Positions 17,501 to 25,795 of a stretch of DNA of 64,000 nucleotides are shown in pieces. A program made the translations under genes and the position numbers. How positions within the stretch are numbered: the first letter of the stretch is position 1; each line of letters opens with the position of its first letter. Origin of the DNA: Corallococcus caeni (GTDB lineage: Bacteria > Myxococcota > Myxococcia > Myxococcales > Myxococcaceae); contig NZ_BTTW01000012.1 in the NCBI RefSeq assembly GCF_036245865.1, forward strand, positions 186,001 to 250,000, written 5' to 3'. Under the pieces are notes generated by a model that did not search any database, had not been told where the DNA came from, and was given only the letters and a program-made list of their open reading frames with translations.

Positions 17501-18868
17501 GTGCTTCGCGTTTTCCATCACTACTTTTCAGCCAAGAAGTTGACGTTCTTCCTTGCCGAGTCCTCGGCGATCGCGCTGGCCTGTGTCGCGGGTGCCGCGG
17601 CCTGCGCGGCCCTCTTCGCGCCCCTGGGTTCCACGCCCCCGTTCGCCACGATGTGGCCGACGCTGGTGGGACTGGGCCTGGCCTTCGTCGTCACCTTCCA
17701 GTTCACGCTGTACCTGTTGGACCTGTACGACCTGCGCATCGCGGCCGAGGACCGGACGCGCGGCTACCGCTTCCTCAAGGCCGCGGGCGTCACCGCCATG
17801 GTGGCGGGCGGGGTGATGCTGCTCTTGCCGCTGGCCCTGCCGGTGGTGCTGCCTCCCGGGACGCTGCTGGGCGGCGCGATGGGCGCCCTGGCCGGCACCC
17901 TGGTGGTGCGCGTCTCCATCCGGGCGCTGGTGGGGGAGCCCGACGCGGTGCTCGTCGTCGGTGACGGCCTCAAGGCCCGCGCGGTGGCGAGCGCGATTGA
18001 AGATGGCGGCGAGGGGTCCTTCCGCGTGGTGGCCCTGGTGGACCCGCGCAAGGTGGAGGAGCCGCTGGACGCGATGGCGTCCCGCCTCAACGCCTCCTAC
18101 GTGGTGCAGGCCGCGGACGACATGCGCGGCGCCAACTGGGTGGACTCGCTCTTGCGCTGCCGGCTGGACGGGCGGCGGGTGTACGACGCGGCGGGCTTCT
18201 GCGAGCGCGTGCTGCGCCGCATCCCGGTGCAGTTCCTGCGCGCCAGCGACTTCGCCTTCGCGGATGAGATGACGGTGTCGCCCATGCGCCGGGCCTTCAA
18301 GCGCGTGTTCGACGTGGCGGTGGCGTCGCTGCTCCTGCTGATGGCGTCGCCCTTCCTCATCCTGGTGGCGCTGGCCATCAAGCTGGACTCCAAGGGCCCC
18401 GTCTTCTACCGGCAGGACCGCGTGGGCCTGGGCGGCAAGGCGTATCCGCTCTGGAAGTTCCGCAGCATGCGCACCGACGCGGAGAAGAACGGCGCGGTGT
18501 GGGCGCGCTCCAACGACGACCGCGTCACGCGGGTGGGCAAGTTCATCCGCAAGACGCGCATCGACGAGATTCCCCAGGTGTTCAACGTGCTCTTGGGCCA
18601 CATGAGCTTCGTGGGCCCGCGTCCGGAGCGTCCCGTCTTCACCGAGCAGCTCAAGCAGCAGATTCCGTTCTACGGCGTGCGCGAGGCGGTGAAGCCTGGC
18701 ATCACGGGGTGGGCGCAGATCCGCTACCCCTACGGGGCCTCCGTGGAGGACGCGCGCAACAAGCTGGAGTTCGACCTGTACTACGTGAAGAACGGGTCGC
18801 TGTTCCTGGACGTCGGCATTATCTTCCACACCGTCCGGCACGTGCTGTTGGGGCGGGGTGCTCGGTAG
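17501..18868 (+). CDS. exoE: ExoE: polyprenyl-phosphate sugar-1-phosphate transferase (WbaP-like initiating enzyme)
   Basis: A 455 aa integral membrane enzyme. There are four hydrophobic segments in the first about 130 residues, a Rossmann-like linker domain (about 145-255), a fifth membrane hairpin (VASLLLLMASPFLILVALAI, about 275-295) and the C-terminal catalytic domain. The catalytic domain shows KLDSKGPVFYRQDRVG, WKFRSMRTDAE, TRIDEIPQ and MSFVGPRPERP, the family signatures. It transfers a sugar-1-phosphate to undecaprenyl phosphate and so starts each repeat unit; the M. xanthus enzyme is thought to use GalNAc-1-P. GTG 17501 has TTGGAGGA eight bases upstream. Confidence 0.94.
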   Translation: MLRVFHHYFSAKKLTFFLAESSAIALACVAGAAACAALFAPLGSTPPFATMWPTLVGLGLAFVVTFQFTLYLLDLYDLRIAAEDRTRGYRFLKAAGVTAMVAGGVMLLLPLALPVVLPPGTLLGGAMGALAGTLVVRVSIRALVGEPDAVLVVGDGLKARAVASAIEDGGEGSFRVVALVDPRKVEEPLDAMASRLNASYVVQAADDMRGANWVDSLLRCRLDGRRVYDAAGFCERVLRRIPVQFLRASDFAFADEMTVSPMRRAFKRVFDVAVASLLLLMASPFLILVALAIKLDSKGPVFYRQDRVGLGGKAYPLWKFRSMRTDAEKNGAVWARSNDDRVTRVGKFIRKTRIDEIPQVFNVLLGHMSFVGPRPERPVFTEQLKQQIPFYGVREAVKPGITGWAQIRYPYGASVEDARNKLEFDLYYVKNGSLFLDVGIIFHTVRHVLLGRGAR

Positions 18869-18976
18869 CCTGGTTGAGAAGTGAGTGATTGTGACCATCC
18901 GCGGCCTCCGGTTGTCGGGGGAGGCCGGGATGCCAAGGGTGGGGCCATGGATTGGGACGGGCGAGGGGGTCGGAAC

Positions 18977-20059
18977 ATGGTGGGCATGGATGTGGATGCG
19001 CCGTTGTCGGAGTCGTGGAGCCAGGACGACGCGCGCAACAAGGCGCAGAACGTCGAGCGCAACGAGCTGCTGCAGGCCCCGAAGCACCGCCCGACGCGCA
19101 TCGTCGCGATGGGCGGCGGCACGGGCCTCCCCATGGTGCTCAAGGGGCTGGCCCGCCGCGCGGCCCCCAAGGGTGGCCAGCCCGGCGTGGACATCACCGC
19201 GGTCGTGGCGATGAGCGACGACGGCGGCAGCTCCGGCCGCCTGCGCCGCCAGCACGGCGCGCTGCCACCGGGCGACATCCGCAACTGCCTGGTGGCGCTC
19301 GCGGGTGGCAAGAGCGCGCTCAAGGACGTGTTCCAGTACCGCTTCGGCGGCGCGCGGGGCCTCGCCGGCCACGCGGTGGGCAACCTGCTCATCGCCGCGC
19401 TCGCGGAATTGAAGGGTGACTTCCTGGAGGCGGTGCGGCTGTCCGGGGAGCTGCTGGGCGCGCAGGGCCAGGTGCTGCCCAGCACGCTCGCGTCGGTGCA
19501 GCTCGTCGCGCAGATGCACGACGACACGGAGGTCGTGGGCGAGCGCAACATCTGCCGCGCCCAGGGCCGCGTGCGCCGCGTGTCGCTCAGCCCCCGCTCG
19601 CCGCCCCCGGTGGACGGCCTGCTGGAGTCCATCTACACGGCGGACCTCATCGCCATCGGGCCGGGCTCGCTGTACTCGAGCGTGCTGCCCAACCTGCTGG
19701 TGGACGGCGTGGCCCAGGCGCTGAAGGAGACGCGCGCCCTGAAGGTCATGGTGGCCAACCTGATGACCCAGCCGGGTGAGACGGACGGCATGAACTGCCT
19801 GGACCACGTGCAGGCCGTCATCGACCACGTGGGGCCGGTGCTGGACGCGGTGCTCGTCAACGGCCGGGCGCCGTCCGACGAGTCCATCCAGCGCTATGCG
19901 CGCAAGGGCTCCTACATGGTCACGGCGGAGACGCGGGAGCTCTTGTCCTCCGGCGTGATTCCGGTGCAGGCGGACCTGCTCAAGGAGGGGTCCAAGATCC
20001 GACACGACAGCCGCAAGGTCGCCGCCTGCCTGCTGAAGATGGCGCGCAGCGGGTTGTAG
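18977..20059 (+). CDS. exoF: ExoF: YvcK/CofD-like protein of the exo operon
   Basis: About 360 aa from ATG 18977 (GAGGGGG upstream); the frame is open to GTG 18881. The fold is that of YvcK/CofD (2-phospho-L-lactate transferase-like): GGGTGLPMVLKGLARR (here IVAMGGGTGLP) binds the nucleotide-sugar or nucleotide part, followed by MSDDGGSSGRLR, LPPGDIRNCLVALA and the late IGPGSLYSSVLPNLLV motif. Bacillus YvcK binds UDP-sugars such as UDP-GlcNAc and affects cell wall metabolism, so a link to sugar-precursor supply for the spore coat is plausible but unproven. It has no membrane segment. Confidence 0.88.
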   Translation: MVGMDVDAPLSESWSQDDARNKAQNVERNELLQAPKHRPTRIVAMGGGTGLPMVLKGLARRAAPKGGQPGVDITAVVAMSDDGGSSGRLRRQHGALPPGDIRNCLVALAGGKSALKDVFQYRFGGARGLAGHAVGNLLIAALAELKGDFLEAVRLSGELLGAQGQVLPSTLASVQLVAQMHDDTEVVGERNICRAQGRVRRVSLSPRSPPPVDGLLESIYTADLIAIGPGSLYSSVLPNLLVDGVAQALKETRALKVMVANLMTQPGETDGMNCLDHVQAVIDHVGPVLDAVLVNGRAPSDESIQRYARKGSYMVTAETRELLSSGVIPVQADLLKEGSKIRHDSRKVAACLLKMARSGL

Positions 20060-20095
20060 GCCGCCCTGGCCATCACCACCTTGGGGCCCGCGAAT

Positions 20096-21214
20096 ATGGA
20101 AGCCATCAAACTGCAAGCCGGCCCGCAGGTCGTGGAAGTCAACGACCGGGCGGCCTTCATGACCCTGGAAGCCGAGTGGAACCAGCTGGTGGAGACGACC
20201 TCCAACGAGCTGTTCTACCGGCACGAGTTCCTGCGGCTGTGGCTGGACAACTTCGCCGCCGGGGCGCGCATGCGCGTGCTGCTGCTGCGCGGCGAGGACG
20301 GAACGCTCACCGGCGCGCTGCCGCTGGTGGAGGAGCGCACCTCCCTGTACGGCGTGCCGGTGCGCCAGCTCACCTCCGCGGCCAACGCGCACTCCTGCCG
20401 CTTCGACGTGCTGGCGCGTGAGCCGGACGCCGCGGCGCGGGCCTTCCTGTCGCACCTGCGTCAGACGGGCGGCTGGGACGTGCTGCGGCTGACGGACGTG
20501 CCGGACGGCGGCGTGGGCTTCCGCCTGCTGGAGGCCGCGAAGCAGGGCGGCCTGCCTGTGGGCGAGTGGGAGTCCCTGCAGTCGCCGTACGTGCCGCTGC
20601 CCGCGAAGAAGGACGCGTACTTCGCGTCGCTGCCGTCCAAGTTCAAGGCCAACTGCCGCCGCCGCCGCCGCAAGCTGGAGGAGAAGGGGAAGGTCACCTT
20701 CGAGCGGGTCTCCGGCGGGCTGGACCTGGAGGGCACCCTGGAGGAGGGGCTGCTGCTGGAGCAGAGCGGCTGGAAGGGCGCCAATGGCACGGCCATGGCG
20801 CAGGACGCGAAGACGCGGGGCTTCTACACGGAGCTGGCGCGGGACTCGGCCTACCGCGAGCGGCTGGCGCTGTACTTCCTGCGCCTGGACGGGCGCGCGG
20901 TGGCGTTCCAGTACGGCCTGGAATACGGCGGGCGCTACTTCCTCTTGAAGCCCGGCTACGACGAGAGCCTGAAGGAGTGCAGCCCGGGGCAGCTCCTCAT
21001 GGAGGAGGTGCTGGGGCACTGCCTGGAGCGCGGGCTGACCGAGTTCGATTTCCTGGGGCCGGACATGGTGTGGAAGCGCGACTGGACGGATCAGGTCCGC
21101 AGGCACACCTGGCTCTACGTGTTCAACGACACCGCCTTCGGCCGGGCCCTGTGCGCGGCGAAGTTCCGGTGGGTACCGGCTGCGAAAGAGGTGGTGGCGA
21201 GATGGAAGCGGTGA
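20096..21214 (+). CDS. exoG: ExoG: GNAT/CelD-like (FemAB-type) acyltransferase
   Basis: A 372 aa soluble protein. Two GNAT-like halves are visible; the C-terminal half (about 175-330) resembles the acetyltransferase-6 (CelD/BioF2-like) domain, with SKFKANCRRRRRKLEEKG, LYFLRLDGRAVAFQYGLEYGGRYFLLKPGYDE and LTEFDFLGPDMVWKRDW. Such proteins acylate amino sugars or peptides. It is a distant paralogue of ExoI two genes on, and the two flank an aminotransferase, suggesting N-acylation of an aminosugar made by ExoH. ATG 20096 is chosen; TTG 20081 is an alternative. The 3' end overlaps exoH by 13 bases. Confidence 0.85.
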   Translation: MEAIKLQAGPQVVEVNDRAAFMTLEAEWNQLVETTSNELFYRHEFLRLWLDNFAAGARMRVLLLRGEDGTLTGALPLVEERTSLYGVPVRQLTSAANAHSCRFDVLAREPDAAARAFLSHLRQTGGWDVLRLTDVPDGGVGFRLLEAAKQGGLPVGEWESLQSPYVPLPAKKDAYFASLPSKFKANCRRRRRKLEEKGKVTFERVSGGLDLEGTLEEGLLLEQSGWKGANGTAMAQDAKTRGFYTELARDSAYRERLALYFLRLDGRAVAFQYGLEYGGRYFLLKPGYDESLKECSPGQLLMEEVLGHCLERGLTEFDFLGPDMVWKRDWTDQVRRHTWLYVFNDTAFGRALCAAKFRWVPAAKEVVARWKR

Positions 21215-22380
21215 AGACGTCCGACAAGCTGTTCGTTCCGTCCCTGCCCACGCTGTGGCCGGGCATGCTGATGGCCCCGCCGCGCCCGGGGGCGCTGCCG
21301 CCGTTCTCGTCGCCCAACGCGCGGTACTTCTACTTCGCGCGCAACGCCGTCTGGCTGACCATGAAGATGCTGCGCCTGGACGGCGGCGAGGTGCTGATGC
21401 CCGCCTACCACCACGGCGTGGAGGTGGAGGCCGTGGTGGACGCGGGCGCGACGCCGCGCTTCTACCGCGTGGGCAGCCGCTGGGACGTGGACGTGGCGGA
21501 CGTGGCGAAGCGGATCACTCCGAAGACGCGCGCGCTCTACCTCATCCACTACGCGGGCTTCCCGGGGCCGGTGGACGCCATGCGCAAGCTGGCGGACGAG
21601 CACGGCATCCCGCTGATCGAGGACTGCGCGCTGTCCCTGCTGTCGTCCGACGGCGCGACGCCGCTGGGCACCACGGGCGACGTGGGCATCTTCTGCCTCT
21701 ACAAGACCCTGCCGGTACCCAATGGGGGTGCGCTGGTCGTCAACGGCAAGCGCTCGTACAGCCTGCCGGAGCCGCCCGCGCCGCCGGTGGCGTCCACCTT
21801 CAGCCACACCATCTCCGCGCTCCTCCAGAACCTGGAGCTGCGCGGCGGGGCGGTGGGCCGCGGCCTGCGCGGCCTGGTGCGCTCGGTGGGGCACGGCACG
21901 GTGAAGGCCGCGAGCATCGAGCGCGTGGCCACGGGCACGCAGCACTTCGACCGGCGGCACGTGGACCTGGGCATGAGCCCGCTGACGAAGCGGATTGCCC
22001 TGGCGCAGGACCTGGAGGGCATCGTCGAGGCGCGGCGCCGCAACTACTTCCTCCTGCTGGGTCGGCTGCGCGACGTGTCTCCGCCGCTCTTCAACCAGCT
22101 GCCCGCGGGCGTCAGCCCCCTGTTCTACCCGATGGTGGTGCAGGACAAGGAGACGCTGCTGGCGAAGCTGCGCGAGAAGGGCATCGACGCCATCGACTTC
22201 TGGAAGCGCTTCCATCCCGCGTGCGACCCGACGGAGTTCCCGGAGGTGGCGCAGCTGCGGCGCACCATCCTGGAGATCCCCTGCCACCAGGACCTGTCGC
22301 CGGAGGTGATGGGGCAGGTGGCGGAGGTGGTCCGGGAGGCGCTCAAGTCCGAGCGCCGTCCGAGCAAGCGCGCGTCGTGA
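21202..22380 (+). CDS. exoH: ExoH: DegT/DnrJ/EryC1-family aminotransferase
   Basis: A 392 aa PLP enzyme of the sugar aminotransferase/AHBA synthase type. It has the family order: GGEVLMPAYHHGVEVEAVV (start of cofactor domain), YLIHYAGFPGP, PLIEDCALSLLSS (Asp binding the PLP ring nitrogen) and YKTLPVPNGGALVV, whose Lys should form the Schiff base. The C-terminal small domain (about 280-385) is present. It should aminate a keto-sugar for the spore-coat repeat unit. ATG 21202 overlaps the exoG stop. No signal peptide. Confidence 0.87.
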   Translation: MEAVKTSDKLFVPSLPTLWPGMLMAPPRPGALPPFSSPNARYFYFARNAVWLTMKMLRLDGGEVLMPAYHHGVEVEAVVDAGATPRFYRVGSRWDVDVADVAKRITPKTRALYLIHYAGFPGPVDAMRKLADEHGIPLIEDCALSLLSSDGATPLGTTGDVGIFCLYKTLPVPNGGALVVNGKRSYSLPEPPAPPVASTFSHTISALLQNLELRGGAVGRGLRGLVRSVGHGTVKAASIERVATGTQHFDRRHVDLGMSPLTKRIALAQDLEGIVEARRRNYFLLLGRLRDVSPPLFNQLPAGVSPLFYPMVVQDKETLLAKLREKGIDAIDFWKRFHPACDPTEFPEVAQLRRTILEIPCHQDLSPEVMGQVAEVVREALKSERRPSKRAS

Positions 22381-22460
22381 GGGAACAGGAGCTGGCTCCC
22401 GGGTTGCAGTGGTCCCCGGGGGCCGGAGCAGTGCTTCGGGAAAGGCATCGGGGTGACGCG

Positions 22461-23657
22461 GTGATCCGCGAAGACGAGTTGACGTCGGGTCCAAGGTTGA
22501 CGCCGCGGCTGGACGTGGCGGCGGTGGGCAGTGCCTCGCAGCTGGCGGGGATGCGGGCGGAGTGGAACTCGCTGCTGGACGCGAGCAACGCCGGTCCGTT
22601 CAACGCCTGGGAGTGGCTGTACCCGTGGTGCCGGCGCATCGCGCCCGAGGTGCGGCCGCTGGTGCTGACGGCCCGCGACAGGCTGGGCACGCTGGTGGGC
22701 CTCTTGCCGCTGGGGCTGGAGCACCGCTGGGTGAACGGCATGCGCGTGCGGCGCCTGGGCTTCCTGGGTGAGACGCACGTGGGCAGCGACTACCTGGACG
22801 TGGTGGCGCGCAAGGGCCGCGAGGCGGAGGTGGCCCGGGCGTTCTTCAACGTGCTCCAGGGGCTGCGCGATGAGTGGGACGTGCTGGACCTGACGGACCT
22901 GCGCGAGGGCTCGACGACGCTCGGCGTGGCGCGCGAGGTGTTTGGCGACGTGCGCGTGTCGGAGCGCTACGTGTGCCCGTACGAGACGCTGGTGCCGGGA
23001 GAGCCGTTCGACGCGTTCCTCAAGCGCACGGGCCGCCGGGACAACTACCTGCGCCGGCGCAAGTGGCTGGAGAAGCAGGACGGCTACCGCATCGAGCGCA
23101 CGGACGCGCCGGGCCAGCTTGCCGGGCCGATGACGGACTTCTTCCGGCTGCACGCGCTGCGCTGGTCCTCGGACGGTGGCTCCCAGGGCATCAAGGGCGC
23201 CGGCGTGGAGGCCTTCCACCGGGACGCGACGCAGTGGCTGGCGGAGCGGGGCCGGCTGCGGATGTACACGATGAAGGTGGGCGGCCAGGCGGTGGCGTCC
23301 GTCTACGGCATCCTGCATGGCCAGACGTTCGTGTACTTCCAGTCCGGGTATGACCCGGCGTGGCGCAACCGCAGCGTGGGCCTGGTGCTGGTGGGCGAGA
23401 CGTTCAAGGACGCCATCGAGATGGGCCTGACAGAGTACGACTTCCTGCGAGGCACGGAGACGTACAAGTCCGACTGGGTGACGAAGCAGCGCCAGACGGT
23501 GTCGCTGCGCGCCCACGGCGCGGGCTTCGCGGGCGAGTGGTTCACCCGCTCCGAGGAGTGGGCCCGTCAGACGCGCAACGCGGTGAAGGGCGTGCTGTCG
23601 GACGAGCTGGTGGAGAAGGTGCGCCGCTTCCGCCGTCGCAAGGCCGCGGTGGATTGA
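22461..23657 (+). CDS. exoI: ExoI: GNAT/CelD-like (FemAB-type) acyltransferase
   Basis: About 398 aa from GTG 22461; GTG 22377, which overlaps the exoH stop as GTGA, would add 28 residues, and the choice is uncertain. The architecture is that of ExoG: an N-terminal GNAT-like half (FNAWEWLYPWCRRIAP) and a C-terminal half with RRDNYLRRRKWLEKQ, LRMYTMKVGGQAVASVYGI, TFVYFQSGYDPAWRNRSVG and LTEYDFLRGTETYKSDW. It likely acylates the amino group of a repeat-unit sugar. It is the last gene of the exoA-I operon; only 36 bases separate it from the next gene. Confidence 0.82.
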   Translation: MIREDELTSGPRLTPRLDVAAVGSASQLAGMRAEWNSLLDASNAGPFNAWEWLYPWCRRIAPEVRPLVLTARDRLGTLVGLLPLGLEHRWVNGMRVRRLGFLGETHVGSDYLDVVARKGREAEVARAFFNVLQGLRDEWDVLDLTDLREGSTTLGVAREVFGDVRVSERYVCPYETLVPGEPFDAFLKRTGRRDNYLRRRKWLEKQDGYRIERTDAPGQLAGPMTDFFRLHALRWSSDGGSQGIKGAGVEAFHRDATQWLAERGRLRMYTMKVGGQAVASVYGILHGQTFVYFQSGYDPAWRNRSVGLVLVGETFKDAIEMGLTEYDFLRGTETYKSDWVTKQRQTVSLRAHGAGFAGEWFTRSEEWARQTRNAVKGVLSDELVEKVRRFRRRKAAVD

Positions 23658-23693
23658 CGCCCGGAGGCGCACCAGCGGATCCTGGCGGGTGCC

Positions 23694-24656
23694 ATGGAGA
23701 AGCTGCGCTGCGCCATCCTGGATGATTATCAGGGCGTTTCGATGAGGCTCGCGGACTGGTCGTCCGTGAGCGCCCAGGTCGAGGTGACGGTGTTCCGCGA
23801 GCACTTCTCCGGTGAGGGGGAGTTGGTCGCGGCGCTGTCGCCGTTCGACATCCTGGTCGTGATGCGGGAGCGCACGCCGTTCCCGAAGGCGCTGATTGAA
23901 CGATTGCCACGGCTGCGATTGCTGGTGACGTCGGGGATGCGGAACGCGTCCATCGACCTGGCGGCGGCCACGGCGCGCGGCGTGACGGTGTGCGGAACAG
24001 CGAGCGCGACGGAGCCTCCCGTGGAGCTGACGTGGGCGTTGATCTTGGCGCTCGCGCGGAACGTGGTGGGGGAGAGCACGGCGTTCCGGCAGGGCGGCCC
24101 GTGGCAGCACTCCGTGGGCGTGGACCTGCATGGGAAGCGGCTGGGGCTGCTGGGCCTGGGGAAGATTGGGAGCCGGGTGGCGCGCGTGGGCGCCGCGTTC
24201 GGGATGGACGTGGTCGCGTGGAGCCCGAACCTCACGGATGCGAGGGCCGCTGAAGTCGGGGTGACGCGGGCCCCGTCGAAGGAGGCGCTCCTGGAGACGA
24301 GCGACTTCGTGTCCATCCACCTGGTGCTGGGGGAGCGCTCCAGAGGGCTGGTGGGGCGCGCGGAGCTCGCGAGGATGCGGCCCACGGCGTACCTCATCAA
24401 CACGTCCCGCGCGGCCATCGTGGAGCAGGCGGCGCTCGTGGAAGCGCTCCAGCAGGGTGTCATCGCGGGCGCCGCGGTGGATGTCTTTGAAACGGAGCCG
24501 GTGCCCGCGGATGATGTCTTGAGGACGCTGCCGAACCTGCTCGCGACGCCGCACCTGGGCTACGTGTCCCAGGGGAACTACGCGACGTACTTCCGTGAAG
24601 CCGTGGAGGACCTCCGCGCATTCCTCGATGGCGCGCCCATCCGCAGGCTGGGGTGA
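23694..24656 (+). CDS. D-2-hydroxyacid dehydrogenase family protein
   Basis: A 320 aa NAD-dependent enzyme of the PGDH-like superfamily. The Rossmann motif is GLLGLGKIGSRVA (about 143-155). The catalytic triad is visible as Arg in NTSRAAIVE (about 236), Glu in VFETEPVP (about 265) and His in TPHLGYVS (about 284). The substrate (3-phosphoglycerate, glyoxylate or another 2-keto acid) cannot be told; the lack of a C-terminal ACT domain speaks against a full-length serine-pathway SerA. It follows exoI at 36 bases in the same direction, so could be read through from the exo operon, but no M. xanthus exo role is known to me. Confidence 0.85.
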   Translation: MEKLRCAILDDYQGVSMRLADWSSVSAQVEVTVFREHFSGEGELVAALSPFDILVVMRERTPFPKALIERLPRLRLLVTSGMRNASIDLAAATARGVTVCGTASATEPPVELTWALILALARNVVGESTAFRQGGPWQHSVGVDLHGKRLGLLGLGKIGSRVARVGAAFGMDVVAWSPNLTDARAAEVGVTRAPSKEALLETSDFVSIHLVLGERSRGLVGRAELARMRPTAYLINTSRAAIVEQAALVEALQQGVIAGAAVDVFETEPVPADDVLRTLPNLLATPHLGYVSQGNYATYFREAVEDLRAFLDGAPIRRLG

Positions 24657-24659
24657 GGC

Positions 24660-25214
24660 TCAGGGGAGATTGTCTGGATAGCTGGTGAAGAGCGCATCGA
24701 AGAGCGTTGTCTTCGGAGGCGACTTCCGGCCCACGAAAACGGGCGCTGGATGGTTGGCGATGTCAGGGGGCAGCAGGCTCAAATCCATCGTGGACTCCAT
24801 GAGCCTCGCAATCGTGACCGCTGGCTCTACCGCAGGAGGCTCCAGGTCGAGCTGTCGGAAGATCCGGCGCTCGCCGTACTCAAACTGGACCCGGTACACG
24901 GTGTAGACGGGCGCGATGATGCTTGCGCAGCCGACGTAGACCCAGTGCACGCCAGAGCGCTCGGGAGTACGCCTGGGATAGATAGCGCACCAAAAGGATG
25001 CGTCCCTGGAAGTGGTGATGTTCCCGACGCCGTTCTCTGGAAACGTTGTTCTGAGTTGTTCGATCAGGACGTCCCAAGCGCCAGGCTCTTCCAACTTCGT
25101 CTGCCAGAGCTCATGGAGCCGCTGTTCCTCGGGCGAAAGTTCCTGATTGGGGTCTTCCTGCGAGGGCCAATAGGTCCGCGCAATCTCCAGCAGTTTCTCA
25201 ATGGATGGAACCAT
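24660..25214 (-). CDS. hypothetical cytosolic protein paired with a lipoprotein
   Basis: A 184 aa protein without signal peptide, Trp/Tyr-rich and acidic (WPSQEDPNQELSPEEQRLHELW, SFWCAIYPRRTPERSGVHWV, YTVYRVQFEYGERRI). I do not recognise the family. It starts 3 bases after the stop of the upstream lipoprotein gene, so the two form an operon. GC content and codon choice (AT-ending codons, AGA/GGA) are less biased than in neighbouring genes, hinting at later acquisition. Small cytosolic partners of this kind next to exported proteins are sometimes immunity proteins, but nothing here proves it. Confidence 0.65.
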   Translation of the reverse strand: MVPSIEKLLEIARTYWPSQEDPNQELSPEEQRLHELWQTKLEEPGAWDVLIEQLRTTFPENGVGNITTSRDASFWCAIYPRRTPERSGVHWVYVGCASIIAPVYTVYRVQFEYGERRIFRQLDLEPPAVEPAVTIARLMESTMDLSLLPPDIANHPAPVFVGRKSPPKTTLFDALFTSYPDNLP

Positions 25215-25217
25215 GGG

Positions 25218-25727
25218 CTACAGACCTCCACGGGTGGTTGGCCCCGTAGGTGTCACCACCACGGGCTTGATGCCCGAGGCGCACGCCTTTGGGACACGAG
25301 CGCCCGTGATGGCGGCGTTGAGCGTGATTTCGTAGAAGGTCCTGAACTCTTCGCAGGCCACGCTGATGGGAGTGGCTGGCGTGGCCGCGGAAAGGGTTGC
25401 CCTTGCGGCTTGATTGGCACAGCTCGCCGAAAGGCTTCGCGCCTGTTCAGTAGAGATGAATCCCTGATCGTCATTGGCGATGGGCATTTCCACGCCGAAC
25501 CTGCAGAGGAACATTTCCCCCGTATCGCGGGCGATGCCGACGTGGAGGCACGCTGCCCGCCAGCCGCCGGAGTCCTTGCCGTTCCACTTCACCACGTCAT
25601 GAAAGACGAAGTGACGGGGGCGCAGGGCGCCCTCCACATACGTCGCGGAACCGCCTGTCGCGCAGGCGGATGACAACGCGACGCCGCACAGCGCGACAGC
25701 GGCCTTCCAGAAGCCTGATGCACCCAT
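25218..25727 (-). CDS. hypothetical lipoprotein
   Basis: A 169 aa protein with a clear lipoprotein signal peptide (hydrophobic AAVALCGVALSSAC, Cys about residue 22), thus likely membrane-anchored in the envelope. The ATG is preceded by GGAGGTGGG, an almost ideal ribosome binding site. The mature part has several Cys residues (RAACLHVG, EMFLCRFG, SASCANQ, VACEEFR), suggesting disulfides, and an unstructured Thr/Pro/Gly tail. It is co-transcribed with the cytosolic partner 3 bases downstream. No known domain recognised. Confidence 0.7.
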   Translation of the reverse strand: MGASGFWKAAVALCGVALSSACATGGSATYVEGALRPRHFVFHDVVKWNGKDSGGWRAACLHVGIARDTGEMFLCRFGVEMPIANDDQGFISTEQARSLSASCANQAARATLSAATPATPISVACEEFRTFYEITLNAAITGARVPKACASGIKPVVVTPTGPTTRGGL

Positions 25728-25795
25728 GGCCCACCTCCAGGGGTGACACACCTCGCGGGCCGGTGGTCCGGCCCCTCACGACGTACAGCCTACCG

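Noticed and set aside
17528-21106. A very long open frame on the minus strand opposite exoE-exoG
   Set aside because: It is antisense to well supported genes, rich in His/Arg/Gln/Val repeats typical of GC-rich shadow frames, and matches no family.
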